A stretch of DNA of 36,615 nucleotides, from positions 1 to 36,615 of the forward strand of contig JAZUQZ010000030.1 in assembly GCA_045626925.1 (NCBI GenBank), read 5' to 3'. Each line of letters begins with the position of its first letter. Position 1 is the first letter of the stretch. Shown here in pieces: positions 1 to 7,633 of this stretch. The stretch is from Aphodoplasma sp045626925 (lineage in GTDB: Bacteria > Bacillota > Clostridia > UBA1381 > UMGS1253). Below the pieces are notes generated by a model. That model did not search any database. It saw only the letters and a list, made by a program, of their open reading frames with translations, and was not told the origin of the DNA. The position numbers and the translations under genes were made by a program.

Positions 1-5
1 TAACG

Positions 6-29
6 AAAAAGCGATTGAATAACAATCGC
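6..29 (-). terminator. Intrinsic terminator of madLM
   Basis: A 7-bp stem (GCGATTG/CAATCGC, 11-17 with 23-29) and a 5-base loop lie just after the madM stop. Read on the minus strand the stem is followed by five T (positions 10 to 6), the usual form of a Rho-independent terminator. Confidence 0.75.
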
Positions 30-38
30 CTTTGCTTA

Positions 39-812
39 TTACGGCAAAAATATTTTTACCAGCAAATATAATACCGATGGACAAAGCAAACAACCAAGTC
101 CTGTATAAAATGTAGCAGTCATAGCGCCATAAGGTACCAATTTGGGGTCAGTTGCCGCAAGACCTGCGGAAGTTCCGCTTGTTGTTCCCATCAATCCGCC
201 AAAAACCATAGCCGAGCTTGGAGTTGTAAGTCCAATCTTTTTTGCAAGCAATGGAGTAAGAAGCATTACTGCAATTGACTTGAAAACGCCTGCTGCAATT
301 GAGATTGCAATAACTGCAGAGCTTGCTCCAACTGCTGCTCCCGTAACAGGACCTACTACAAAAGTAACAGTTCCTGCAGCAATAGTAGTCACACTGGCTG
401 CATCCCTGTAACCAAATAAAACTGCCACCAACGCACCCACAATAAAAGTAACAACTACCCCAACAAAAAGAGCAACGATACCTACAAATCCACATTTTTT
501 AATTTCAGAAAATTTTGCACCATAAGAGGTAGCAACAATAGTAAAATCACGAAGAGTTGAAGCGCCCAAAATACCAATACCTGTGAATACTGTAACATCT
601 GCAAGTCCTTTAGAACCTCCTGTTACTTTTCCACCTATATATGCTAAAATAAGACCAATAAAAATAGCTATTGCTGATGCATGTATTCTTCCTTTAGTAA
701 TCTTAGCTGAAACAAAGCTTGAAAACATAGCAATAATTCCTACTATAAGAAAAGACATAACAAATGCATTATCCACAAAAAGTTCTATAAAAATATCCAA
801 TATCGCCTTCAT
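39..812 (-). CDS. madM: Malonate transporter subunit MadM
   Basis: Large subunit of the two-component malonate carrier MadLM, an inner-membrane secondary transporter that in characterised cases imports malonate with sodium. The 257-residue product is almost entirely hydrophobic, with many predicted membrane segments and glycine/alanine-rich stretches such as GGLMGTTSGTSAGLAATDPKL near residues 205-225, matching the MadM family in length and character. Its ATG overlaps the madL stop by 4 bases (ATGA), so the two are translationally coupled. No malonate decarboxylase genes are visible here; they may lie beyond the left edge or elsewhere. Identification is by family resemblance of the pair, order and sizes. 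Confidence 0.85.
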   Translation of the reverse strand: MKAILDIFIELFVDNAFVMSFLIVGIIAMFSSFVSAKITKGRIHASAIAIFIGLILAYIGGKVTGGSKGLADVTVFTGIGILGASTLRDFTIVATSYGAKFSEIKKCGFVGIVALFVGVVVTFIVGALVAVLFGYRDAASVTTIAAGTVTFVVGPVTGAAVGASSAVIAISIAAGVFKSIAVMLLTPLLAKKIGLTTPSSAMVFGGLMGTTSGTSAGLAATDPKLVPYGAMTATFYTGLGCLLCPSVLYLLVKIFLP

Positions 813-1198
813 GCCTCTACCTCCTCTTTATCTTGAGTTTGAGCTGATTTTGATGTGAATTTATTAAATAATGGTATAAGCATCTGCATAACAACCACAA
901 CTCCCACCCCTGCTGTCAAAGCAAGAATGCCGCCATCAAGAGCACTTATAACATTTTGTGATGCAGACATTGCTATAATAACAGGGATAAACATTTCTTT
1001 CCAGAAATCAATTCCTTTGGTATATCCCTCTGGTAATATCTTGTTTAATTTTTTAGAATTGGTTGCCAGCAAAAGCAAAAGCATTGCAAAACCAACACCG
1101 CCAATATCAGAATTAAGACCCGTCAGAAGTCCTAATAAATTCCCTAAAAATGAACCCACAAACATACATCCGGCAAGCAAAGCCACTCCATAAATCAT
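809..1198 (-). CDS. madL: Malonate transporter subunit MadL
   Basis: Small subunit of the MadLM malonate carrier. The 129-residue product has about four hydrophobic segments (roughly 1-22, 32-45, 67-85, 90-110) and a charged tail (SAQTQDKEEVEA), in line with MadL proteins of about 130 residues. The segment GLNSDIGGVGFAMLLLLL is typical of the family. It is the first gene of the operon, preceded by GAAAGGAAAG as ribosome binding site and by a consensus sigma-A promoter; madM follows with a 4-base overlap. Substrate could be another small dicarboxylate, but the paired MadL/MadM arrangement favours malonate. Confidence 0.85.
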   Translation of the reverse strand: MIYGVALLAGCMFVGSFLGNLLGLLTGLNSDIGGVGFAMLLLLLATNSKKLNKILPEGYTKGIDFWKEMFIPVIIAMSASQNVISALDGGILALTAGVGVVVVMQMLIPLFNKFTSKSAQTQDKEEVEA

Positions 1199-1252
1199 AA
1201 TATCTTTCCTTTCAATTTTAGTTAATGTTTATGTAAAAATTTATACTTTGCA

Positions 1253-1281
1253 ATTATAACATGATTGCATTTATATGTCAA
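1253..1281 (-). promoter_or_regulatory. Sigma-A promoter of madLM
   Basis: On the minus strand a perfect TTGACA (1281-1276) and a perfect TATAAT (1258-1253) are separated by exactly 17 bases, 55 bases upstream of the madL start. Confidence 0.85.
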
Positions 1282-1288
1282 TATGCCG

Positions 1289-1310
1289 ACAGTCTTTATA
1301 TAAAGACTGT
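1289..1310. promoter_or_regulatory. 22-bp perfect palindrome, candidate operator of madLM
   Basis: A perfect dyad with half-site ACAGTCTTTAT sits 7 bases upstream of the madLM -35 box. Position and symmetry suggest a dimeric regulator site (GntR/FadR-like, or other). No regulator gene is next to it in this window, so the partner is unknown. Confidence 0.55.
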
Positions 1311-1476
1311 ATAATTCAGATGCCACTTATTCTATCACCAAGTTCGCACCAGGTTAGGAACAAAAATATACCTTCCTTATGTATTACAAAAATTCACCAT
1401 TAGAATGTTCAAAATATTGTTTTCTTTTTTGAATTTGTTGGGAGATGCTGCTCCTCCCTTTAAATTTCATTCATCC

Positions 1477-2292
1477 TTATTTTGTTTTCATCACTTTTCT
1501 AAACAAAATACATAAAACTAACACAAAAGCATTAGTGTTTGTCTTGTGGCTTAAATCGTAAAAGTCCAAATCCGGTTTAAATGTTACAGTTTTATGTAAG
1601 TTCCCTGGCACAGTAATCGTTTCACTGATATTCCCTTCAACATCTTCGTCTAACAAATTTTCCGGAAGATGATATTTATCAAAGGAAAGTTCAATATCTG
1701 TCATTTCGCAAATACTCTTTTGAGAGAAAAAACCTTCAAAAAACCGTTTTGATGTTTTTTCCTTTTCTGTTCTAGTAACAATCAAGCTATTATATAACTT
1801 ATTATAATATTCATCCTTTTCCTCGCAATCATCATATATACCAGAACAACAGGCATCAAATTTCCAATACATTCGTTCTATATAATTTGAGCATTGTTCG
1901 AATTCCTTAGAAATAGAATAAACATAACTATCAAATACAAAGTCATTCATTTCGTTGTATAATTCAATAACTTTCTCTCTTACTTGATGCATGTCTACTT
2001 CTTCTTTATTAGAACGAATAATATTTTTCATCTTGCTAAAATATTTAAATGTAAATCCAAAAAATATATTTCGTTCAGATTCATGTTGATTAAAGGTATC
2101 AACAAAAAAATCAAAAAGTTCCACCAAAGACCACACAAACGCCGATGCACATATACCTATAATCAAATTCCAAAAATTATTATCAGCATTACATTCTAAA
2201 TACAGCCACCCAATTAACGCTGAAATGGCGCATACACATACCCTAAGCCAAAACTTTTGTCGCAACACTTTTTGCTTTCTTTTGAATTCCAT
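1477..2292 (-). CDS. Two-helix membrane protein paired with the AIPR gene
   Basis: No family is recognised. The 271-residue protein begins with a basic stretch (MEFKRKQKVLRQK), then two hydrophobic helices at about 16-33 and 39-62, then a long cytoplasmic-type acidic and aromatic region to the C-terminus, with a short hydrophobic patch near 255-264. This two-helix-plus-soluble-domain topology recalls SLATT-type effectors of defence systems, but the sequence alone does not place it there. It lies 23 bases downstream of the AIPR gene on the same strand with no promoter between, so the two are almost certainly co-transcribed. A role as membrane effector or partner of the AIPR protein is inference from context. 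Confidence 0.6.
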   Translation of the reverse strand: MEFKRKQKVLRQKFWLRVCVCAISALIGWLYLECNADNNFWNLIIGICASAFVWSLVELFDFFVDTFNQHESERNIFFGFTFKYFSKMKNIIRSNKEEVDMHQVREKVIELYNEMNDFVFDSYVYSISKEFEQCSNYIERMYWKFDACCSGIYDDCEEKDEYYNKLYNSLIVTRTEKEKTSKRFFEGFFSQKSICEMTDIELSFDKYHLPENLLDEDVEGNISETITVPGNLHKTVTFKPDLDFYDLSHKTNTNAFVLVLCILFRKVMKTK

Positions 2293-2315
2293 TTCTATTC
2301 CCCTTCAAAAAGAGT

Positions 2316-4262
2316 TTATCCCGTTATTTCATTTCCATTACTATCATATAATACTCCATCAATTTGATTAAAAAACTTGCCTTTTTCAATCAATTTATCA
2401 ATTGCCTGATATACCTTTCCAGGTGCACAATCCATTTTTTCCGCTATAATTCTATGGATTCCCATTTGCCATGGTTGTTCAGGAAGCAAAGACTTAACTT
2501 TTTCTAAAAATTCATCGTCAATATCATATACTACATATTTGTGGAATGGATTTCTAATGCTTTTTAGTACCTGAAGATGTTTTATATCAGAAAATTCATT
2601 GCACAATTCATCGAAATAAGACTTACTTGAAATATCTTTAATAGTTCCTTTTCCACCAAGTTTTTTCTCTATCTGTGTCCACACATTCTCCATGTCAGAC
2701 TCTTTAATTTCATCAATGTCTAATTTTAAAATATCGAAAATTGAGTATGTATATTTTCCCATTTTATTTGCTATCACAAAAAATGCCAATGGGTGTCTTA
2801 TATTTTTTTTGAACTTTTCCGTCTTAGAATACTTTGCTTTTTTAGATAGAATAAAATTATCAACTTTTTTATAAATTAAAGCTAACTTAACCCAAATATG
2901 CAAATCATCTTTTTCGGAAAAAACAAGATTGTACTTTTCTGGTTCGCTCATGAATTTTTGTTTTAATCTAGCAGCTTGATACGGCAATTTTAAAACAAGC
3001 GACACATAACATGCTGACAAATATAGCGGTGTTATTATTTCGTTAATATCAACACCTAAATTCTCATAATATTTAGTTTTTCTTTCATAGTAAATACCAG
3101 ATTTTAGCAAAATATCTTCAATATCCCTTTGAATTTTATCGGTTGCATGTAACGACGATACCGAAACATCAGTTTGGTTATTTGTCGCCTTAATAACAGA
3201 ATCTCTGATTACTGGATCTTCTGTTTTTATTATTTTAATCAAAATGCATCTATTTTGCTCATCTACCCCACCATTAGAAAAGAAATCATAAATAGTCAGT
3301 GTAGTTTGAAGCCCATTAACAATTTGAATATTTCTCAAGTTTATACTTTCGCCTAATGGATGTTGCTCGTTGACCAACATTGTAACTCCATTATTCAGCA
3401 ACCAAAAATCCGGTGATGTTTTTTCGTTTAGAGTTTCTAAGATATCTTGATTAACTCGGTTTAATCCCATATAATCTCTAACATTAGCATCAAAAAGATA
3501 TCTCCTAAGCTTACCCTCTTCATCTGTCACGAAATCATAGTAATCTTTTAATTTTGTCAAAACGACTAGATGATTGCCTTTTGAAAGCTGTTTCTCAATT
3601 GGCAAATCAATATCATAAGTTTTTGTTTTACGATACTTACATAGAATTTCACTACTGCCAAAGAACGAAAATTCGACCTTACAATCACTAAAAATTTTTG
3701 ATATAAAACTCTGCAATTGTTGACTACGGGCACAAATATTATCTGCTATTTCACTTGCATCTCCACGACAAGCATATACCATTTTAATATTAAGTGTACT
3801 ATTTGTAGCAATAGCTGTTTTTTTATATATAGTCAAAAAGTCCTGCCTTTTTTGCAATATATCTTCGTTGTACTGTCCCTTTAACTCAGAAGAACTTATA
3901 TTTAGATCAACAAGCTCGGTCATACTTGCATATATACTATCTACAGGAGCTAATTTAAAAGAATCTCCATGTTTGCACGTTATAAAATATGCCGTAAATT
4001 CAACATTTGTTTTGGGATATATAAAGGTTTCAGGATCGTCAACAAGTTGGTCATTAATCAAGAAAAATATATAATCAATACCACCATCATCTTTTCCATC
4101 TACACTACAATTTGTTATTTGCTCATAAGAAAGATCATAATCCTTAAGAAGTTGCTCTGCTGCTAAATACTCAAAAACTTCTCCTTTATCATTCGAGGGG
4201 AAACAACTATTAATACGATCTTCAATTATTCCATCTATTAAAAAAACATCATTTTTAGCCAT
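2316..4262 (-). CDS. AIPR-family (abortive infection phage resistance) protein
   Basis: The 648-residue protein has the AIPR layout. The N-terminal region (about 1-110) looks like a PD-(D/E)XK nuclease fold: E31 in FEYLAAEQLL, DGGID with D63, and K97 in ITCKH. The residue two before the lysine is Thr rather than the usual Glu/Gln. The AIPR core follows, with LFDANVRDYMGLN (256-268), WLLNNGVTML (287-296) and IQIVNGLQTT (312-321). The end (about 605-640, EKMDCAPGKVYQAIDKLIEK) looks like a winged helix. AIPR proteins are linked to abortive infection against phage and often occur near restriction systems. The gene has its own promoter, lies next to a recombinase operon, and is followed by a two-helix membrane protein. 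The start has GAGAGG upstream. Confidence 0.85.
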   Translation of the reverse strand: MAKNDVFLIDGIIEDRINSCFPSNDKGEVFEYLAAEQLLKDYDLSYEQITNCSVDGKDDGGIDYIFFLINDQLVDDPETFIYPKTNVEFTAYFITCKHGDSFKLAPVDSIYASMTELVDLNISSSELKGQYNEDILQKRQDFLTIYKKTAIATNSTLNIKMVYACRGDASEIADNICARSQQLQSFISKIFSDCKVEFSFFGSSEILCKYRKTKTYDIDLPIEKQLSKGNHLVVLTKLKDYYDFVTDEEGKLRRYLFDANVRDYMGLNRVNQDILETLNEKTSPDFWLLNNGVTMLVNEQHPLGESINLRNIQIVNGLQTTLTIYDFFSNGGVDEQNRCILIKIIKTEDPVIRDSVIKATNNQTDVSVSSLHATDKIQRDIEDILLKSGIYYERKTKYYENLGVDINEIITPLYLSACYVSLVLKLPYQAARLKQKFMSEPEKYNLVFSEKDDLHIWVKLALIYKKVDNFILSKKAKYSKTEKFKKNIRHPLAFFVIANKMGKYTYSIFDILKLDIDEIKESDMENVWTQIEKKLGGKGTIKDISSKSYFDELCNEFSDIKHLQVLKSIRNPFHKYVVYDIDDEFLEKVKSLLPEQPWQMGIHRIIAEKMDCAPGKVYQAIDKLIEKGKFFNQIDGVLYDSNGNEITG

Positions 4263-4327
4263 ATTGGTACCTCTCTACTAAATTCTTATCAACTTATAAT
4301 TATTTTATATTCTACATTACTTATAAT

Positions 4328-4356
4328 ATTATACCATATTTCGGCAAATATTGCAA
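4328..4356 (-). promoter_or_regulatory. Promoter of the AIPR operon
   Basis: Minus-strand TTGCAA (4356-4351), 17-base spacer, TATAAT (4333-4328), 66 bases before the AIPR start. It separates the defence pair from the recombinase gene that ends at 4411. Confidence 0.75.
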
Positions 4357-4410
4357 TTGGCAATAGGGAGAAATATAAAGTCTATATTTTGGCATCCTGC
4401 AACATAGTGT

Positions 4411-5961
4411 TTAAATGGGTTTTGTTATTTCAATTCCGCCTATATATTTAATTTTAATTGTATTCTGTGAAATTATCAGAACCGATTCAACCGTATTCCT
4501 TACAACTGAATCAAAATAGTCAAGCATGTTCACTTCGTTCTTATTTATAAATGTTTCAATGTCATTCATTTCACAATTGGTACACTCAATAAGTTTTGAG
4601 TTTAATCTTGTGAGGTCACCCTCGCACTCCTTAATCTTATCAAGATATACTTTGTTGTCATCTGCTTCATTCACAATTTGGTTTAACACTTGTATTTCCT
4701 TTTGAAGCTTTTTAATTTTTGATTTAATAGTATATTCATTCTGGTCGTCATTCTTATGAATTACAGTCCCTATTTCACTTTTCACTATTTCAGCCACATC
4801 AGAAACATCTGGAACCATTTGAGATAAACTGGACAGAATCGCGTCTTTTAATTTATCTTCGTAAATTGTAGGAGAATTCTTACAATTTTGTACTCCATTT
4901 TCAAGACGCTCTATACATCTCCAAACAATTCTCTTCTTGCCATTTCTCGACCAAGTAACCCTTCTATAGTTCGCACCACATTCTCTGCAATATACAATCC
5001 CTGTCAAAGCATATTGAGATGAATACGAAGTTGTCTTATATCCAGTGTTATTTCTTCTACGCTTAATTTCATTCTGAACCATATCAAAGATTTCTCTTGA
5101 TACAATCCCCTGATGACTATTCTCAACATAATACTTAGCGACTTGCCCTTTATTCTTGGCAACAGTTTTAGTTAAGTAATCAACCGTATAAGTTTTCTGT
5201 AACAGTGCATCTCCTTTGTATTTTTCATTTTTGAGAATTCCACTTACAGAATTTACAGTCCACTCATCCTTTCCCATCGGGGATTCTATTTCATTCTCCT
5301 CAAGCCATTTTCGTATGTCATTTAAGGAATTGCCTTCAAGATACATATAGAACATTTTGCGAACTACCACTGCTTTTTCCGGAACAATTTCAGGTTGTCC
5401 ATTCTCCCCTCTTTTATATCCATATAGCGAAAATGGGAATGGAAATTTACCCTCTTTGTATCTCATTCTTTTTCCTCTTGTTATATTCATACTAAGTGAT
5501 TCGCTTTCAGCCTGAGCAAATGCACTAAACCAAGAGAGAAAAATTTCACTTGACGGTTCGAGTGTGTTAATTCCCTCTTTATCAAATTTGATGCCGATAT
5601 TCTTGAGTTTTAATTTTCTTATGTAACTTAAACAGTCAAGTTGATTTCTTGCAAATCTTGAAATTGATTTTGTGAGAATTAAATCAATTTTACCCTTTTC
5701 GCACATTTCAATCATTCTCATAAATTCTGTTCGCTTTGTATCATTCAAGCCACTTACACCAAAATCAACAAACACATCCACCAAAGTCCAGTTAGGATTT
5801 TTCTCGATTTCATTCTTATAATGCTCTCTTTGAGTTTCAAGACTATTTTCCTGTTCTTCACTTTCAGTACTTACTCTGCAATATGCTGCAACATTAAGTT
5901 TAGCTTTATTATCTTTAATCTTTGTAAATATCGTAGCGGGTATCTCAGTTACTTTCTTCAT
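4411..5961 (-). CDS. Large serine recombinase
   Basis: A 516-residue site-specific recombinase of the large serine type, which integrates or excises mobile elements. The resolvase domain (about 22-165) contains YCRVST with catalytic Ser31 and SISRFARNQLD. A Recombinase domain follows (about 185-290), then a zinc ribbon with paired cysteines (VYCRECG and WRCIE...QNCKNS, about 335-375), and a charged coiled coil (about 405-470), the standard order. The ATG overlaps the KilA-N gene by 17 bases and is preceded by GGAGGTGA inside that gene, so the two are coupled. It is the last gene of the operon starting near 7627. All domains look intact, so it is probably active. Confidence 0.95.
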   Translation of the reverse strand: MKKVTEIPATIFTKIKDNKAKLNVAAYCRVSTESEEQENSLETQREHYKNEIEKNPNWTLVDVFVDFGVSGLNDTKRTEFMRMIEMCEKGKIDLILTKSISRFARNQLDCLSYIRKLKLKNIGIKFDKEGINTLEPSSEIFLSWFSAFAQAESESLSMNITRGKRMRYKEGKFPFPFSLYGYKRGENGQPEIVPEKAVVVRKMFYMYLEGNSLNDIRKWLEENEIESPMGKDEWTVNSVSGILKNEKYKGDALLQKTYTVDYLTKTVAKNKGQVAKYYVENSHQGIVSREIFDMVQNEIKRRRNNTGYKTTSYSSQYALTGIVYCRECGANYRRVTWSRNGKKRIVWRCIERLENGVQNCKNSPTIYEDKLKDAILSSLSQMVPDVSDVAEIVKSEIGTVIHKNDDQNEYTIKSKIKKLQKEIQVLNQIVNEADDNKVYLDKIKECEGDLTRLNSKLIECTNCEMNDIETFINKNEVNMLDYFDSVVRNTVESVLIISQNTIKIKYIGGIEITKPI

Positions 5962-6520
5962 CGCTAATCACCTCCAGATATTTCTCAATGACATTCAATT
6001 TTACATCAGCAGACAACCAGCACATGAAATGCATAGCAATTTCTTTGTGAGCATATGTTCCGCCATTCTTCCCCTGTCTTGAAACAATTCCGATAGAATT
6101 AGTTTCTTTTATCCACATTTTCGGAGTTAAAGATTTTAATTCTACCGGAATTGAAAGAAATTTTTCATTATGCTTATTTTCCCATAAGGTAAGAAAATCA
6201 ACAGTTCCGCTATCTTTTAACCACATTTGAATAGTGTAACCGGTTGATTTTTGTGATTTATTTTTCGCTAGTTCTGTTAATGAAATATACCCTGGATTCT
6301 GTTCTGCCAAAGTGTTTTTGATCTTCCTTTTTTTCTTTCTAAATTCGACACCAGGATTTTGAATTCTATTATATTTCCAGACTTCTAATTCATCATACAG
6401 ATTTTCTAATGCTTCGTTATACACCTCCTCACTTATAATTTCATTTTCCAATAATGGCTTCATATACTGCTCTCTTGCAATAATATACCGAAGCTGATTT
6501 TGAATTGCCGATTTGCTCAT
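5945..6520 (-). CDS. KilA-N domain protein
   Basis: The 191-residue protein has an N-terminal helical region (1-75) and a KilA-N DNA-binding domain (about 85-180) showing GYISLTELAK, TGYTIQMWLKDSGTVDFL and GGTYAHKEIAMHFMCWLS. KilA-N proteins occur in phages and mobile elements and bind DNA; exact roles are mostly unknown. The start was taken at the Met of MSKSAIQ, 42 bases inside the longest frame, because AAAGGAGAA precedes it at good spacing. It sits between the recombinase fragment gene and the large serine recombinase and overlaps the latter by 17 bases, which suggests a role in controlling or assisting recombination. That role is inferred from position. Confidence 0.85.
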   Translation of the reverse strand: MSKSAIQNQLRYIIAREQYMKPLLENEIISEEVYNEALENLYDELEVWKYNRIQNPGVEFRKKKRKIKNTLAEQNPGYISLTELAKNKSQKSTGYTIQMWLKDSGTVDFLTLWENKHNEKFLSIPVELKSLTPKMWIKETNSIGIVSRQGKNGGTYAHKEIAMHFMCWLSADVKLNVIEKYLEVISDEESN

Positions 6521-6583
6521 AGTCAATTCTCCTTTCATTTTGATAATAGAATTATATAACAAATCGGCAAATTCATCGCTATT

Positions 6584-7018
6584 CTAATCTCTTATATACC
6601 TGCAACGCTCCTCTTTTTTCCCGCGTGCTATAAAATAAGTATCAAAATCGATAACATGCGGAACATACCTATAATTGTTTATTGTCTTATCGATTACATC
6701 TCTCGTCCACTTGTCTTTTCCAGACGGAGATTTAATGCCACGATTAAATAGCTCATCTTGAATATTCTGAAGACTATAACCATTGATTGTCATATCATAT
6801 ATCATTCTAACAACATCTGCTTCGTTTTCTTTTATGTAAACATAACCGTTCTCGTCTCTCCCGAAACCATAGCATATTCTGCCGAACAGTCTTGATTCGT
6901 ATAAATTCAGTCTCTTCATTTCTGTATTCTCCTTTTCGTTATAATTTTTATTTGTTGAATAAGAGGTCATTTCATCAACCCCCTTATTAACCTCTTGTCT
7001 AATTATATTTTGTTTCAT
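6584..7018 (-). CDS. Stand-alone Recombinase-domain protein without catalytic domain
   Basis: The 144-residue product matches only the middle Recombinase (DNA-binding) domain of large serine recombinases: FGRICYGFGRDENGYV, EADVVRMIYDMTINGYSL and IKSPSGKDKWTRDVIDK parallel IESPMGKDEWTVNSV in the full recombinase downstream. It has neither resolvase domain, zinc ribbon nor coiled coil. It is not simply a decayed copy: it has its own AAAGGAGG ribosome binding site 8 bases before ATG, an N-terminal extension of about 40 residues and an intact frame. It could bind att-like DNA and act as an accessory or directionality factor, or be a competitor. Those roles are speculative. It is the first sizeable gene of the operon. 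Confidence 0.7.
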   Translation of the reverse strand: MKQNIIRQEVNKGVDEMTSYSTNKNYNEKENTEMKRLNLYESRLFGRICYGFGRDENGYVYIKENEADVVRMIYDMTINGYSLQNIQDELFNRGIKSPSGKDKWTRDVIDKTINNYRYVPHVIDFDTYFIARGKKEERCRYIRD

Positions 7019-7030
7019 TCTAATGCCTCC

Positions 7031-7076
7031 TTTGAGTAAATAAAAAGCACATCTTGATTTTACTCAAAATGTGCTT
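7031..7076 (-). promoter_or_regulatory. Attenuator-like hairpin pair before the 144-aa gene
   Basis: On the minus strand an 8+4-bp stem (AAGCACAT/ATGTGCTT, 7076-7069 with 7052-7045) is followed by TTTTTATTT, an intrinsic terminator form. The loop side TTTGAGTAAA (7068-7059) is also perfectly complementary over 10 bases to TTTACTCAAA (7040-7031), which abuts the AGGAGG of the next gene. The two pairings exclude each other: one would stop transcription, the other would hide the ribosome binding site. Confidence 0.5.
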
Positions 7077-7088
7077 ACATTTTATATT

Positions 7089-7145
7089 TTATATTTTTTT
7101 AAACCTAACCATATACGATCTTATATGTTTAGCAAATTTCTTTAT
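7089..7145 (-). pseudogene. Possible degenerate micro-ORF (18 codons)
   Basis: A strong AGGAGG is followed after 6 bases by ATA AAG AAA and an open frame reading IKKFAKHIRSYMVRFKKI then stop. The peptide is basic and amphipathic. The first codon is ATA, not ATG, so either the start was lost by one substitution or the site is fortuitous. No function is claimed. Confidence 0.25.
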
Positions 7146-7326
7146 AGCCCCTCCTGTCATTGTTCATTCTGCATATTCCTTGCCGGATTTTCTGTTGAAA
7201 TTGCCCATAAAAAGAGCTAAACATTACCATAAGAATGTTATAAAAAGTGTATGTCTCTTTTATGTTCATATTAAGTTATAACTAAAAACATATAAATAAA
7301 TTGGACTTTTTTAGTGTCCTTTTGTA

Positions 7327-7413
7327 CTATTTTTCTCTTTCTTTTCTTTCTTTGATTTTTTCCTTTATTTTAAAGAATAGTTCTAATGCCATTTGGTTTG
7401 CTATCTGTCCCAT
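7327..7413 (-). CDS. 28-residue small protein at the head of the recombinase operon
   Basis: A small ORF begins with ATG at 7413, 7 bases after GGAGG (GGAGGTAATATT), and ends with TAG at 7327. The peptide starts MGQIANQMALELFFK and ends in a highly charged helix rich in K, E and R. The exact ribosome binding site and codon pattern support translation. It is the first ORF after the structured leader and tandem TGTCGAA boxes, about 310 bases upstream of the next gene. It could be a small regulator or leader peptide; no family is recognised. Confidence 0.55.
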   Translation of the reverse strand: MGQIANQMALELFFKIKEKIKERKEREK

Positions 7414-7430
7414 AATATTACCTCCGCTTT

Positions 7431-7447
7431 TTCGACATCGTTCGATA
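7431..7447 (-). promoter_or_regulatory. Tandem TGTCGAA-type boxes before the 28-aa ORF
   Basis: Minus-strand TATCGAA (7447-7441) and TGTCGAA (7437-7431) are spaced 10 bases start to start. This is the abrB-type tandem Spo0A-box arrangement (7+3+7), ending 17 bases upstream of the start codon. Spo0A binding is inference from the motif alone. Confidence 0.45.
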
Positions 7448-7457
7448 TATCCATATT

Positions 7458-7474
7458 ACTCGTGTCAAGTCAGG
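7458..7474. repeat. 17-bp direct repeat, copy 1
   Basis: ACTCGTGTCAAGTCAGG occurs here and, identically and in the same orientation, at 8558-8574, exactly 1100 bases away. The two copies bracket the leader RNA and the esterase gene. On the minus strand each contains TTGACA. Confidence 0.6.
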
Positions 7475-7500
7475 AGAACAGTGAATAATAAGAACCATCA

Positions 7501-7628
7501 CGAAATATAACGAAATCAAAGATTTCTATATTTCGGAGAACCTTGATACTCGCAAGCTCGTATTAGGGCCTACTACTTTCACCCTAACATTTTTCATCAG
7601 AACCCGCGAGAATACTGGATTTTCTCGC
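7501..7628 (-). ncRNA. Four-hairpin structured leader RNA candidate
   Basis: Four consecutive hairpins are visible. P1: GCGAGAA/TTCTCGC (7606-7628). P2: TTAGGG/CCCTAA (7563-7587). P3: ATAC/GTAT closed by opposed GA/GA and GC pairs (7546-7563). P4: CGAAATATA/TATATTTCG plus AAATC/GATTT with an AAA loop (7501-7535). A promoter (7634-7662) fires on the minus strand so that transcription would begin about 7 bases after its -10 box, right at P1. No U-run follows P4, so this is more likely the 5' leader of the recombinase operon than a free RNA. No known RNA family is recognised. Confidence 0.5.
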
Positions 7629-7633
7629 ATCCG

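Noticed and set aside
1440..1458. GGGAG/CTCCC hairpin after the two-helix membrane gene
   Set aside because: Considered as terminator of the AIPR operon, but no U-run follows on the minus strand; where that transcript ends is not visible.
4263..4410. Search for an att site between the AIPR promoter and the recombinase end
   Set aside because: No direct repeat shared with the other island edges could be found by eye, so element borders are left undefined.
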